A stretch of DNA of 35,642 nucleotides from Cytobacillus sp. NCCP-133 (GCF_026011715.1 NZ_BRVM01000020.1:26958-62599); one strand, 5' to 3'; shown: positions 1-8,496, numbered from the stretch's first letter. Program-made: numbers and translations. The notes: generated from the letters alone by a model not told the origin.

Positions 1-1
1 G

Positions 2-604
2 GATGCTGATTTTGCATTCTGGTGCAATTACAAGCATCTGAATGGCGGACCAGGTTCCACTGCCGGACTTTTTGTAAACAAGCGTCATTTTGGCAAAGTC
101 CCAGGTCTTGCGGGCTGGTTCAGTTCACGCAAGGATAAGCAGTTTGATTTGGAGCATGTACTGACTGCTGCCGAGGATGCGGGCGCTTATCAAATTGGCA
201 CACCAAATATTTTCAGCATGGCACCGATCATCGGGTCGCTTAGCATGTTTAATGAAATTGGAATGGAGAAGATCCGTGAAAAATCTCTTAAACTGACAGG
301 CTATATGATTGACCTGATCAAGCATGAGCTGGACGGACACGGATTGGTACTGCGGAACCCGCTCGATGAAACGAAGCGCGGCGGCCATATTTATCTGGAG
401 CATCCGGAAGCAGCCCGAATCTGCAAAGCGCTGAAAGCAGAGGGAGTTATTCCGGATTTCCGCGCACCAAATGGCATTCGCCTGGCGCCGGTTGCACTCT
501 ACAATACGTTTGAAGAGGTCTGGAAAACGGTTCAAATTCTAAAAGGCATCATGGAAGAAGAAAAATACAAGCAATTTGAAAACAAACGGGGAGTCGTAGC
601 ATGA
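2..604 (+). CDS. kynU: Kynureninase, C-terminal part (gene cut by the window edge)
   Basis: PLP enzyme that cleaves L-kynurenine to anthranilate and alanine in the cytoplasm. The reading frame is open from the first bases, so about half of the protein lies outside the window. The visible part has the motif [13 protein letters not shown], whose lysine (codon at 32-34) is the expected PLP-binding residue, followed by GWFSS and [11 protein letters not shown], both typical of kynureninase. The C-terminal domain runs on to [16 protein letters not shown]. The stop codon overlaps the kynB start (ATGA), which indicates translational coupling. The identification is firm; the true start cannot be seen. 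Confidence 0.93.
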   Translation, partial: DADFAFWCNYKHLNGGPGSTAGLFVNKRHFGKVPGLAGWFSSRKDKQFDLEHVLTAAEDAGAYQIGTPNIFSMAPIIGSLSMFNEIGMEKIREKSLKLTGYMIDLIKHELDGHGLVLRNPLDETKRGGHIYLEHPEAARICKALKAEGVIPDFRAPNGIRLAPVALYNTFEEVWKTVQILKGIMEEEKYKQFENKRGVVA

Positions 605-1230
605 CGAAAAAAGGATGGATTGATATTTCACAGCCGCTGAGCTCAGAGATTGCCCATTGGCCCGGCGATACGCCATTCAGCTATGAAACGGCTTTTACAA
701 AAGAGCAAACCGGCTCTGTCCATATCGGCCGGATCACAACCAGCCTCCATACCGGCACCCATGTTGATGCACCGTTCCATTTTAATGAGGAAGGCGAGAA
801 AATCATTGATCTGGCTATTGAGCTTTATATTGGTCCAGCGCGCGTGATTGATGTGTCTGCTTATGAAGTCGTCGATGCTGAAGTTTTGCGCAAGTTTGAC
901 TTGGAAGGCGCTGAACGTGTGCTGTTTAGGACAGCGGTTCCGAACAATCCGGAGGTGTTTCCGAAGCGCATTCCTGAACTGGATCCGGATATGGCAGACT
1001 ACCTGGGCAGTAAAGGAGTCCGGCTTCTGGGAGTGGACGTTCCATCCGTCGACCCGCTCGACAGCAAAGATATGGAAACGCATCACGCTTTATATCGGAA
1101 TGGCATCCACATTTTAGAAAACATCATGCTTGATAATGTAAAAGAAGGCCATTATGAGCTGATCGCCTTGCCGCTGCCGATTAAAGAGGCGGATGGCAGT
1201 CCGGTGCGGGCGGTTATTCGGCCGATTTAG
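601..1230 (+). CDS. kynB: Kynurenine formamidase (cyclase family)
   Basis: Hydrolyses N-formyl-L-kynurenine to kynurenine and formate, the second step of tryptophan breakdown. The protein is 209 residues, the usual size for bacterial KynB. The metal-binding motif [11 protein letters not shown] is at residues 50-60 (His50, His54, Asp56 and His60 are the likely ligands), and the N-terminal DISQPL...WPGDTPF is typical of the cyclase family. It starts inside the kynU stop codon, so kynU and kynB are co-translated. No clear terminator follows; a long repeat region separates it from kynA. Confidence 0.93.
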   Translation: MTKKGWIDISQPLSSEIAHWPGDTPFSYETAFTKEQTGSVHIGRITTSLHTGTHVDAPFHFNEEGEKIIDLAIELYIGPARVIDVSAYEVVDAEVLRKFDLEGAERVLFRTAVPNNPEVFPKRIPELDPDMADYLGSKGVRLLGVDVPSVDPLDSKDMETHHALYRNGIHILENIMLDNVKEGHYELIALPLPIKEADGSPVRAVIRPI

Positions 1231-1400
1231 GAATGAGTACTTTGGTTGGCGGGATGGGCCGTTTATCGAAAAAAAACAATTTATGAATTTGAAAAAAATG
1301 CTTTGGATCAGCAAGCCGATAAATTTATAAAAAATTACAGGCTGAACCTGCAAAACATTGAGCCAACTAGTAGGTGTCTTGCTTTAAAAGTACGAACATG
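1231..1400. other. Intergenic stretch after kynB, no gene seen
   Basis: AT-rich DNA between the kynB stop and the first repeat array. I see no convincing coding sequence, no U-tract hairpin and no clear promoter. Open frames here on either strand lack ribosome binding sites and run into repeats. Confidence 0.5.
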
Positions 1401-1404
1401 AATC

Positions 1405-1672
1405 GTTTAACGGCCCATTTGAAAATTTTATCGGCCAAAATCGGACATTTATCGGCCCAATCAGCGGAGGATTTAACGGCCAAACGGCCAGGTTATCGGC
1501 CAAACGGCCAGGTGTATCGGCCAAATGCCGATTTTGGCGATAAACCTAGTTCTTCTAAACAGCGAAATGGCATTTTACCGGCCGATTATTGGAATTTACC
1601 GGCCAAAATCTGCAAAATACCGGCCAATACTCATAAAATACCGGCCAAACAACGGGATTTACCGGCCCAATC
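1405..1672 (+). repeat. 21-bp-periodic array of CGGCC motifs
   Basis: About a dozen copies of a motif close to TTWNCGGCCMAA. CGGCC begins at 1411, 1432, 1453, 1477, 1497, 1518, 1579, 1600, 1621, 1642 and 1663. Most steps are exactly 21 bp, with degenerate units between 1518 and 1579. Additional CGGCC copies lie 8 bp after the units at 1477 and 1497. Only the core is conserved; the bases between cores vary. The open frame crossing the array has no ribosome binding site and a repeat-driven composition, so I do not call it a gene. The function is unknown. Confidence 0.8.
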
Positions 1673-1720
1673 ATCGTTTAGCTGCCTGCAGCTCCAGAGC
1701 AGCATCAGCAGATCAGCTTT

Positions 1721-1911
1721 TATCGGTCAGATCTTCAATATATCGGTCACTTTTTCGATATATCGGTCAGATTTCTAATTTATCGGTCAGATCTTCAATA
1801 TATCGGTCACTTTTTCGATATATCGGTCAGATTTCTAATTTATCGGTCAGATCTTCAATATATCGGTCACTTTTCCAATATATCGGTCAGTTGCTGATAT
1901 ACCGGGCCTGA
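1721..1911 (+). repeat. 20-bp-periodic TATCGGTCA array, copy 1
   Basis: Nine units begin with TATCGGTCA at 1721, 1741, 1761, 1781, 1801, 1821, 1841, 1861 and 1881, all exactly 20 bp apart. Units come in sets of three, giving a higher-order 60-bp repeat (1721-1780, 1781-1840, and 1841-1900 more diverged). The array ends in a conserved tail, GATATACCGGGC. The same unit and the same tail occur at 18859-19128. It is non-coding and lies upstream of kynA. Confidence 0.9.
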
Positions 1912-1926
1912 ACGTGGCCAATTCGA

Positions 1927-2106
1927 GAACGGCAAAAGCCCGAATCCGAACCAGGATCAGGCCCGAACCGAGAACGGCAAAAGCCCGAATCCAAACCAGG
2001 ATCAGGCCCGAACCGAAAACGGCAAAAGCCCGAATCCGAACCAGGATCAGGCCCGAACCGAAAACAACAGAATCAGCATCAGAACCAGCGTCAGACCCGA
2101 ACGAAT
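1927..2106 (+). repeat. 45-bp tandem repeat just upstream of kynA
   Basis: Copies start at 1927, 1972 and 2017 and are nearly identical; a fourth, degenerate copy covers about 2062-2106. Each unit contains GGCAAAAGCCCGAAT and CAGGATCAGGCCCGAACC. Since 45 is a multiple of three, the frame stays open into kynA and would encode an Arg/Pro/Lys-rich repeat. The kynA ATG has its own strong ribosome binding site after the array, so translation of the repeat is unlikely. Confidence 0.85.
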
Positions 2107-2135
2107 TCGGTCAGAACATAAAAGGAGGAACCCAT

Positions 2136-2990
2136 ATGATCAACGAAAACCACCAGGATGTAAACGCCACAACCTCTGAAAAGAACATCCATACAGACTT
2201 TACCAACAACATGACATACGGCGAATATCTTCAGCTCGATAAAATCCTAACAGCACAAAACAGGCTGTCAGGCCATCATGATGAGATGCTGTTCATCGTG
2301 ATCCACCAGGTGAGCGAGCTGTGGATGAAGCTGATTCTTCATGAAATGGGTGCAGCAATCGAATCGATTGAAAACGGTGACTTATCCACAGCGCAGAAAA
2401 GATTGGCGCGTGTTTCCAAGACGCAATCGCAGATTATTCAGGCTTGGGATGTGCTGTCCACAATGACGCCTTCTGAATATATGGAGTTCCGCGATTCACT
2501 CGGCCAAGCATCCGGCTTTCAATCCTACCAGTACCGTATGGTAGAATTTGCGTTAGGCTACAAAACGGAGCATGTTCTGAAAATCTATCAAAAAGATCCG
2601 GAGCTTCACGCGAAATTAACTGAAGCATTCGAAAAGCCTGGCCTATATGATGTGGCCATCCGCGCGCTGAGCAAAGCAGGACTGCACATTGACGAAGAAA
2701 TTCTAAACAGAGATGTAACCAGAACGTATAAAGAAAATGATTCTGTCCGCGATGCCTGGATGAGTGTGTACAAAAATCCGGACAAATATTGGGAGTTATA
2801 CGAGCTTGCGGAAAAACTTGTGGATATTGAAGACTGGCTTCAGCAATGGCGCTTCCGTCATATGAAAACGGTGGAAAGAATCATTGGCTTTAAAATGGGC
2901 ACAGGCGGATCTTCAGGTGTCGGTTATTTGAAAAAAGTGCTGGATCAGCGCTTCTTCCCAGAACTTTGGGATATCCGCACTGAGCTATAA
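2136..2990 (+). CDS. kynA: Tryptophan 2,3-dioxygenase
   Basis: Haem enzyme that opens the indole ring of L-tryptophan to give N-formylkynurenine, the first step of the kynurenine pathway. I start it at the ATG after AAAGGAGG, giving 284 residues, the normal family length; the longer open frame only adds translated repeat. Family motifs are [28 protein letters not shown] (about residues 48-64), and [14 protein letters not shown], where His242 is the likely haem ligand, then the [13 protein letters not shown] loop near the C-terminus. It belongs functionally with kynU and kynB but is separated from them by about 0.9 kb of repeats, so it may have its own promoter. A weak hairpin (GATCC/GGATC, 3006-3025) follows the stop. 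Confidence 0.95.
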   Translation: MINENHQDVNATTSEKNIHTDFTNNMTYGEYLQLDKILTAQNRLSGHHDEMLFIVIHQVSELWMKLILHEMGAAIESIENGDLSTAQKRLARVSKTQSQIIQAWDVLSTMTPSEYMEFRDSLGQASGFQSYQYRMVEFALGYKTEHVLKIYQKDPELHAKLTEAFEKPGLYDVAIRALSKAGLHIDEEILNRDVTRTYKENDSVRDAWMSVYKNPDKYWELYELAEKLVDIEDWLQQWRFRHMKTVERIIGFKMGTGGSSGVGYLKKVLDQRFFPELWDIRTEL

Positions 2991-3080
2991 GTGGAATTTC
3001 TGATTGATCCTAAGTGATAGGGATCTAAAAAACCACGAACAAGGCGGTTGAGGCTGCGTTCCTTGGTTCATTCTTTAACA

Positions 3081-3120
3081 GCAGTTATCCCCACCAACCT
3101 AAGAAAGTGGGGATAACTGC
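3081..3120. promoter_or_regulatory. 14-bp perfect inverted repeat in the leader of the symporter gene
   Basis: GCAGTTATCCCCAC (3081-3094) pairs perfectly with GTGGGGATAACTGC (3107-3120) across a 12-nt loop. No T-run follows, so it is not a standard terminator. It lies 28 bp before the transporter start and could be an RNA hairpin or a protein operator. I see no T-box sequence or TRAP-type triplet series around it. Confidence 0.6.
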
Positions 3121-3148
3121 CAAAACTAGAGGGGTTATGGGGGGTACT

Positions 3149-4492
3149 ATGAGTACAAATCGAGAGCAATGGTCTTCTAAATTTGGTTTTATCATGAGTT
3201 CGGCCGGTGCCGCTATTGGCCTCGGGGCCATCTGGAAGTTTCCGTATGTGACGGGTACAAGCGGCGGCGGCGCCTTTTTGCTTATGTTTATCGTGTTTAC
3301 AATTCTAATCGGGCTTCCTATGCTTATTTCGGAATTTATTATCGGGCGGGGCGCCCAGAAAGAGGCGGTTTCCGCTTATTATAAACTGGCGCCTAATAGC
3401 TGGTGGACGATTACCGGTAAGCTGGGCGTGATCGGCTGCTTCCTGCTGCTTTCCTTCTATGCAGTGGTAGGGGGATGGGTCCTGATTTACAGTGTGATGG
3501 CAATCGGCGGACAAATCATTACGCCAGATGCCGCTTATCCTGAACTATTTGGCAACGTGACCTCAACAACTGGCTTGACCCTTCTTGGATTGGCAGCCTT
3601 TTTGCTTATTAACATTGTGGTGATAACATTCGGTATTCAAAATGGAATTGAAAAAGCAAGCAAATATATGATGCCGCTATTATTCGTCTTTTTTATTGTG
3701 CTTGTTGTCCGTGCACTTACCTTGGAAGGTGCAATGGAAGGAATTAAATTCTTCCTGTATCCTGATTTCAGCAAAATTACCGGGGAATCCGCCCTTTATG
3801 CGCTGGGGCAATCATTCTTTGCACTCGCAGTCGGCTTTTCCTGCATGGTTACATACAGCTCCTACCTGGATAAAAAGGTGAGCATCCCTAACTCGGCAGG
3901 ATCTGTTGTGATCATGAATATCTTTATTTCCATTCTTGCTGGATTGGCGATTTTCCCGGTTGTTTTTGCATTTGGCTTTGAGCCAGCTGAAGGACCTGGA
4001 TTGCTGTTCATGGTGCTTCCGGCCGTGTTTTCACAAATTCCGATGGGTGAATTCTTCCTGGCGATCTTCCTGCTGCTATTCCTATTTGCCACATTAACCT
4101 CATCCTTTAGCATGCTGGAAATCATCGTTTCTGCTTTTATTGAAAACGGAAAACGTTCACGCAAAAAGGTATCCTGGATCTCCGGCCTGGTTGTTTTCGC
4201 GGCTGGAATTCCAGCAGCCTTGTCATTCAGTTTGCTCGGAGATTTCACAATCTTCGGGAAAAATATCTTTGATGCCACGGATTTCCTTGTCAGCAACATC
4301 CTGCTTCCGCTTGGCAGCCTGCTGATTGCGCTGTTTATTTCTTATAAAATGAATAAGCAGCTTGTGAACAACGAATTTACACTCAGCAATACATTATCGC
4401 CTGTATTTTACACAACTTGGAGATTCCTAATGAAATGGGTTGTCCCGATTACGATCATCGTTGTATTCCTAAGATCTCTTGGCATTATTTAA
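3149..4492 (+). CDS. Sodium-dependent transporter, neurotransmitter:sodium symporter (NSS) family
   Basis: Membrane symporter of the LeuT/TnaT type that imports an amino acid with sodium. From the ATG at 3149 it has 447 residues. The N-terminus WSSKFGFIMSSAGAAIGLGAIWKFPYVTGTSGGGAF is the conserved TM1 region, with the unwound segment that binds substrate and sodium. About 11-12 hydrophobic segments follow. Another in-frame ATG lies at 3137, so the start is not certain. Because it sits directly after kynA, tryptophan (or kynurenine) is a reasonable substrate, by analogy with the tryptophan carrier TnaT. That is inference; the sequence only supports NSS membership. A strong terminator follows. 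Confidence 0.88.
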   Translation: MSTNREQWSSKFGFIMSSAGAAIGLGAIWKFPYVTGTSGGGAFLLMFIVFTILIGLPMLISEFIIGRGAQKEAVSAYYKLAPNSWWTITGKLGVIGCFLLLSFYAVVGGWVLIYSVMAIGGQIITPDAAYPELFGNVTSTTGLTLLGLAAFLLINIVVITFGIQNGIEKASKYMMPLLFVFFIVLVVRALTLEGAMEGIKFFLYPDFSKITGESALYALGQSFFALAVGFSCMVTYSSYLDKKVSIPNSAGSVVIMNIFISILAGLAIFPVVFAFGFEPAEGPGLLFMVLPAVFSQIPMGEFFLAIFLLLFLFATLTSSFSMLEIIVSAFIENGKRSRKKVSWISGLVVFAAGIPAALSFSLLGDFTIFGKNIFDATDFLVSNILLPLGSLLIALFISYKMNKQLVNNEFTLSNTLSPVFYTTWRFLMKWVVPITIIVVFLRSLGII

Positions 4493-4497
4493 AAAAG

Positions 4498-4522
4498 AAG
4501 CGCCGTTTTCCGGCGCTTTTTG
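4498..4522 (+). terminator. Rho-independent terminator after the NSS transporter
   Basis: AAGCGCCG (4498-4505) pairs with CGGCGCTT (4511-4518) and is followed by a T-run. It closes the kynA/transporter unit. Confidence 0.88.
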
Positions 4523-4590
4523 CGTTTAAGAGGAACTTTTTCGATCTTTTATAAAAAAGATAAAATTTCCCCATTTTTATGAATTTAAAG

Positions 4591-4616
4591 GTTTAACCGG
4601 CACATAATGAGGGTAT
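4591..4616 (+). promoter_or_regulatory. Sigma-B-type promoter of the RsbR-like gene
   Basis: GTTTAA (4591-4596), a 14-bp spacer, then GGGTAT (4611-4616). This is an exact match to the known Bacillus sigma-B consensus (GTTTAA, 12-15 bp, GGGWAW). It faces the RsbR-like gene about 110 bp downstream, suggesting that this stressosome protein is induced by general stress. Confidence 0.75.
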
Positions 4617-4726
4617 TAAGAATAGGATTTGATAAAAAATAAAAACATCTTCCATTATTTAAGTATTGGGAAGGATTATCCACCATTAAAACGAAGTGTA
4701 TACGATTCATAAATAAAAAGGGGTGT

Positions 4727-5572
4727 ATGTTTAAAATGGAGGCAACCTATAGAGATAGCAACGATATTGCCGAATTTATCTTGATGAATCGCGAGAATTT
4801 TCAGCGGAAATTATTGTCAGAGGCGGTCAATGTCGCCTCTAAAATTAATGAAATTCTGCAAAGGGGCAATATTGACCTTTTGAAAAATGCAGAAAGACTC
4901 GCTCTTTATGTACTGGAAAATCAAGAAGAAGAACTGATTGCTTTTGCAAAACAGGAAGGTGTGGCTTGGGCCGAGCATTCACTGACTCTTTCTTTCAAGC
5001 TTGAATGGGTTCAGGCAATCAGGCGTACGCTATGGCATTTCCTCTATCAATTTGACAAAATAAAAGAAGCAAACACTTCCCGTGAAGACTTCTATAATAA
5101 GGAAAGAGAAGTCAATGATCATGTTGACCAGTTTTTAAATAACTTTTTCATCAGCTATTCTGATTATAAAGATGAAATGCTTAAATCCCAGCGGAAATTA
5201 GTTGAGCATTTATCTGTGCCCATTATTCCGATCAGCACTGCTGTAGCGGTACTGCCGCTAATTGGCATGATTGATTCCTACAGGATCCAGACGATTGAAG
5301 AGAAAGTCCTGCTGGATATTGCAGCTGTGAAGATTCAGACCTTGATTATGGATCTTTCCGGTATTGCCGATATGGAAATTGACGTGATTGTCCACTTTAA
5401 AAAGATTCTGAGCGGCATTAAAATGATGGGCTGCGATGCGGTTCTGACCGGTTTGCGTGCAGAGCTTGTCCGCAAAATGATTCACGCTGGCGTAACGTTC
5501 GAGAACCAGGCGGAAACAAAGGGAACGCTGCAGCAGACCTTACATGAATATTTGGAGCTGGATTCAAAGTAA
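4727..5572 (+). CDS. RsbR-type stressosome protein (RsbT co-antagonist, STAS domain)
   Basis: Regulator of the environmental branch of sigma-B activation; RsbR proteins assemble with RsbS and RsbT into stressosomes. 281 residues: an N-terminal helical, non-haem-globin-like sensor (about 1-140) and a C-terminal STAS domain (about 160-275) with HLSVPIIPIS and VLLDIAAVKIQTLIMDLSG. The two positions that RsbT phosphorylates in RsbR appear as Thr171 and, in DLSG, Ser211, where RsbR usually has threonine. It stands alone, with a sigma-B-type promoter upstream and a terminator downstream. The ribosome binding site is modest (AAGGGG). It resembles the RsbR paralogues of B. subtilis; which one cannot be decided here. 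Confidence 0.87.
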   Translation: MFKMEATYRDSNDIAEFILMNRENFQRKLLSEAVNVASKINEILQRGNIDLLKNAERLALYVLENQEEELIAFAKQEGVAWAEHSLTLSFKLEWVQAIRRTLWHFLYQFDKIKEANTSREDFYNKEREVNDHVDQFLNNFFISYSDYKDEMLKSQRKLVEHLSVPIIPISTAVAVLPLIGMIDSYRIQTIEEKVLLDIAAVKIQTLIMDLSGIADMEIDVIVHFKKILSGIKMMGCDAVLTGLRAELVRKMIHAGVTFENQAETKGTLQQTLHEYLELDSK

Positions 5573-5597
5573 TCACATAACATATTACATATAATGG

Positions 5598-5651
5598 TGC
5601 CTGGCACGGCCGCTTTAATTTTTACTGGGGGGCGGTGCCAGGCATTTTTTT
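5598..5651 (+). terminator. Terminator-like long hairpin after the RsbR-like gene
   Basis: TGCCTGGCAC (5598-5607) and GTGCCAGGCA (5635-5644) form a stem followed by seven T. The stem resembles a repeated palindrome type known from Bacillus intergenic regions, and a partial relative, GTGCCAGGTACCAC, lies at 17210-17223. Confidence 0.75.
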
Positions 5652-5696
5652 AAAAAATAAGAAAGCCTAAAAATTTGGAACGTCGATAACTGTTTA

Positions 5697-5756
5697 CAGC
5701 AAGCACCGCACCCTCCCCTCAAGGTCACAAGCTTTTCTAGTTGCGGCTTTTAATTT
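5697..5756 (+). repeat. Degenerate intergenic repeat upstream of jetA
   Basis: GCAAGCACCGCACCCTCCCC, then TCAAGGTCACAAGC and CTAGTTGCGGC. It aligns in the same orientation with the element at 13911-13970 downstream of jetD, and less closely with those at 21436 and 22432. The remaining bases up to jetA show no gene. Confidence 0.65.
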
Positions 5757-5839
5757 CCCACCAATCATTCACTAGCCTATCCTAGACCAATCCGATAAAA
5801 TGGAACCTAGAAGAGTCCTTGAGAGGAGTGCGGATAAGA

Positions 5840-7321
5840 ATGGAGTTCCCCTTTAAACGAGTGAGTGAAGCGGCCTATTTATCGACGGAGAAAAGTGATA
5901 AATACCGCGCTATTCTTCGTTTTTTTTATATTCAGCATGAAAGGCTAAAAGAATTTTTATCCCCGGAAGAAATCGTATCTCACTTAAAAGCTTCGCCCTA
6001 TTTTTCAGAATATGAAATAGAAGAGCTTCACAATGATCTGTTTTCCCTTGTGAAGTGGGGTAACCTGACCGCCCAGCAGGAAAGCGGGAAAGTGAAGACG
6101 GTTGAAGAATTTAAGAAAAAAAGATACCGTTATCAGATTACGCCCTATACCGTAGAATTTGAACGAATGCTCATCCGCTTTGAACAGGATAGCGAAACAT
6201 TCGGCGGATCGCTTGAGAAAACGCAATTTGAACGTTTTTATCAAACACTTAAGAATATACAGGATTCGTCAGCCGAAACGCCTGAATTATGTGCACAGCA
6301 CTGGGATGACTTGCTAACCTATTTTAAAAAAATTACGCAAAATACGTCCGATTATTTCGCGTATCTCCGCAGTGAAGATGCATCCGAGCATATGAAAACA
6401 GATGCCTTCCTGCTATATAAAGACCAATTCACATTGTATCTCAGGGATTTTATTATCGCGCTGCAGCGGACTGCGTCTGCCATTCAGGATGTCATGATCG
6501 CTCTTTCACGCACACAGATGCAGGCGTTCTTTAAAAAGGTGGCCGAGCAGGAAGAAAAGGTGTTCCGTTTTGAAAAAAAACAATCGGAATCGGGCTATCT
6601 CACAGAGCTGGAGGAAACCTGGCGGAATGTAAAAGGCTGGTTTCTTGGGGACGAAACAGGAGAAAACCAATATGAGAATGTCCTTCATCAGACAAACGAA
6701 GCGATCCGCCGCTTAACCCGGATTGTGCAAAGGCTTGGTGAACGAAGCCAGCAGCAGAGGAGCCGTAAAGAAGATTATCTGCACCTTGCACGCTGGTTTC
6801 TGACGCTGCCGTCTGTCGGCGAGGCTCACAATCTGTCAGCTGTGGCGTTTGGCACGTCACATACCAAGCATTTATACTCTGATCATATTCCAACAGACGA
6901 TATTTATCTGGATGTATGGGGAGAAGTGCCAATGGCCCATGAACGGATGCCTAAAATCCGTGAATATCGTGAAAAAACGAAAGCCTCCGCCATGGAGGAT
7001 CATCAGGAGCAAAGAGAAAAAACCATGAAGGAACATCTGGAAAAACGCATGTTAGAACAAGCGGTTATAAAGAGCTATCGGGCAGGAAAAGAAATTAAAT
7101 TAGAGGACCTGCCCATTGTCGAGCCATTTGTAAGGAAATTATTCCTATCCTGGATCGGAAAGGCAATGGCAAGAGCGGACCATATCATCAAAACGGAACA
7201 TGGAGACCGGATAAAGGTTGAACTGGATCCGGCAAGAACGATAACATTAAGATCAAAAGATGGCCATTTGCAAATGCCTGCAGTGACCTTTTATTATCTG
7301 GAGAAGGAGAATGCGAAATGA
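5840..7321 (+). CDS. jetA: Wadjet anti-plasmid protein JetA (DUF2397/TIGR02677 family)
   Basis: Kleisin-like (MukF-like) subunit of the Wadjet SMC complex, which recognises and cleaves small circular DNA. From the ATG at 5840, preceded by GAGAGGAG, it has 493 residues; a TTG seven codons earlier is less likely. N-terminal winged-helix-like segments (RVSEAAYLSTEKSDKYRAIL, then EIVSHLKASPYFSEYEIEELHNDLFSLVKWGNL) are followed by long helices and a second globular region with TLPSVGEAHNLSAVAFGTSHTKHL. The C-terminus contains a basic/acidic helix (about 380-425). Its stop overlaps the jetB start. The assignment rests on length, gene order and recalled family motifs. Confidence 0.88.
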   Translation: MEFPFKRVSEAAYLSTEKSDKYRAILRFFYIQHERLKEFLSPEEIVSHLKASPYFSEYEIEELHNDLFSLVKWGNLTAQQESGKVKTVEEFKKKRYRYQITPYTVEFERMLIRFEQDSETFGGSLEKTQFERFYQTLKNIQDSSAETPELCAQHWDDLLTYFKKITQNTSDYFAYLRSEDASEHMKTDAFLLYKDQFTLYLRDFIIALQRTASAIQDVMIALSRTQMQAFFKKVAEQEEKVFRFEKKQSESGYLTELEETWRNVKGWFLGDETGENQYENVLHQTNEAIRRLTRIVQRLGERSQQQRSRKEDYLHLARWFLTLPSVGEAHNLSAVAFGTSHTKHLYSDHIPTDDIYLDVWGEVPMAHERMPKIREYREKTKASAMEDHQEQREKTMKEHLEKRMLEQAVIKSYRAGKEIKLEDLPIVEPFVRKLFLSWIGKAMARADHIIKTEHGDRIKVELDPARTITLRSKDGHLQMPAVTFYYLEKENAK

Positions 7322-8496
7322 GCGAACGGGAAGAAGTCTTTGACGAGGCTGCTGTCGATGCGCTTGGAACATTATTCGAACAATTTTGGATATTGCGGGA
7401 GGAGGAGCCGGAAACATACCGGAAGATTCGCGACCGTGAACAGAAGTTGAAAAGATATATACAAGAGAAATTCGGCTTGGAGCTTACCGTCCATCAGCAT
7501 TTTATTAAGCTCGAGAAAATACCAGTGAAGCCTGAGAACTGGATGGGCATTCAATCTTTCCAGGAGCAGATGGACTATGCAATTTTCTGCTGTGCGCTCG
7601 CATATACCGAGCAAAAAGCGATAGATGAACAATTTTTGCTGTCCGATCTTGCTGAGCGCATTCAGGAGCTGTATCCAGGCGAATTTCCGCTTGACTGGAC
7701 CCATTACCAGCACCGCCGTTCGCTTGTGAGAGCTTTAAAGGAAGTCCTGTCTTTCAAGCTGATTAAAACGATTGATGGCAATCTCGATGCCTTCCAAATG
7801 AGTGAAGACGAAGAAGTGCTTTATGAGGTATCTGTGCACTCCCGCTATTTTATGCGGTCATATCCTGATGATTTGGTTCAATTCAGCAGCATGGAGGACC
7901 TCTTGGAGCAGGAATGGAAGCGGCAGCCGGATGACCAGCGGAGAAAACGTGTGTACCGCAAGCTGATGATGATGCCGATCGTCCATCGAAAGGGGGAAGA
8001 TGACCCGGACTTTGCTTATATTCGAAATTTCCGTAACCGCTTAAGAGATGATTTCGAGCAGCACACCCCGTTCCGGCTTGAAGTATTCAAGAATGCAGCG
8101 ATGCTGACAATCCCCGATATGAAAAAGAAGTATACGCTCTTTCCTGATACAAAAGGAATTACAGATGCAGCCCTTCATACGATGGCCGTGCTCAGAGACC
8201 ATCAACAGGAGCTGAATATCTCTGAAACGGGCAGAGTCCGCATGCCGGCCGCGGCTTTTGAAGCGTATGTACGGAGCACGAAGGAGCACTACGGGCATGG
8301 CTGGGGAAAAAAACACCGCGATGAAACGCCTGAAGAGGCGGCTCGGGAGATCATCAAGCTTTGGCTCGATTGGAATATGGCAGAATGGGATGAAGAAAGC
8401 CAAATGCTGACGATTTTCCCGGGAGCGGCACGTTTGATCGGATTTTACCCGGCAGATTATATAAGAAAAAAGGAGGGAACCGGGAATGGCAGATAA
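7318..8496 (+). CDS. jetB: Wadjet anti-plasmid protein JetB (DUF2398/TIGR02678 family)
   Basis: MukE-like (KITE) subunit that bridges the kleisin and the SMC heads. 392 residues, rich in acidic and aromatic residues. Winged-helix-like patterns are visible in the middle (FPLDWTHYQHRRSLVRALKEVLSFKLIKTIDGN) and near the end (ETPEEAAREIIKLWLDWNMAEWDEE). The start ATG overlaps the jetA stop (ATGA) and follows GGAGAAGGAG; the end overlaps jetC by 11 bp. Such tight packing implies subunits made in fixed proportion. No known enzymatic motif is present, as expected for this subunit. Confidence 0.88.
   Translation: MSEREEVFDEAAVDALGTLFEQFWILREEEPETYRKIRDREQKLKRYIQEKFGLELTVHQHFIKLEKIPVKPENWMGIQSFQEQMDYAIFCCALAYTEQKAIDEQFLLSDLAERIQELYPGEFPLDWTHYQHRRSLVRALKEVLSFKLIKTIDGNLDAFQMSEDEEVLYEVSVHSRYFMRSYPDDLVQFSSMEDLLEQEWKRQPDDQRRKRVYRKLMMMPIVHRKGEDDPDFAYIRNFRNRLRDDFEQHTPFRLEVFKNAAMLTIPDMKKKYTLFPDTKGITDAALHTMAVLRDHQQELNISETGRVRMPAAAFEAYVRSTKEHYGHGWGKKHRDETPEEAAREIIKLWLDWNMAEWDEESQMLTIFPGAARLIGFYPADYIRKKEGTGNGR

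Noticed and set aside
643..1086. Minus-strand frame opposite kynB
   Set aside because: Shadow of a well-supported gene, no ribosome binding site.
1374..1911. Open frames running through the repeat arrays upstream of kynA
   Set aside because: No ribosome binding sites; the amino acid pattern simply reflects the nucleotide repeats (for example IYRP and IYRS strings).
1721..1911. CRISPR array
   Set aside because: Repeat and interval are both repeated at 20 bp; there are no unique spacers and no cas genes.
1914..2135. N-terminal extension of kynA in the 45-bp repeats
   Set aside because: The ATG at 2136 has a strong AAAGGAGG and gives the normal protein length; the extension is translated repeat with a GTG lacking a site.
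2991..3148. T-box or TRAP leader for tryptophan control before the NSS gene
   Set aside because: No T-box sequence and no series of GAG/UAG triplets were found.
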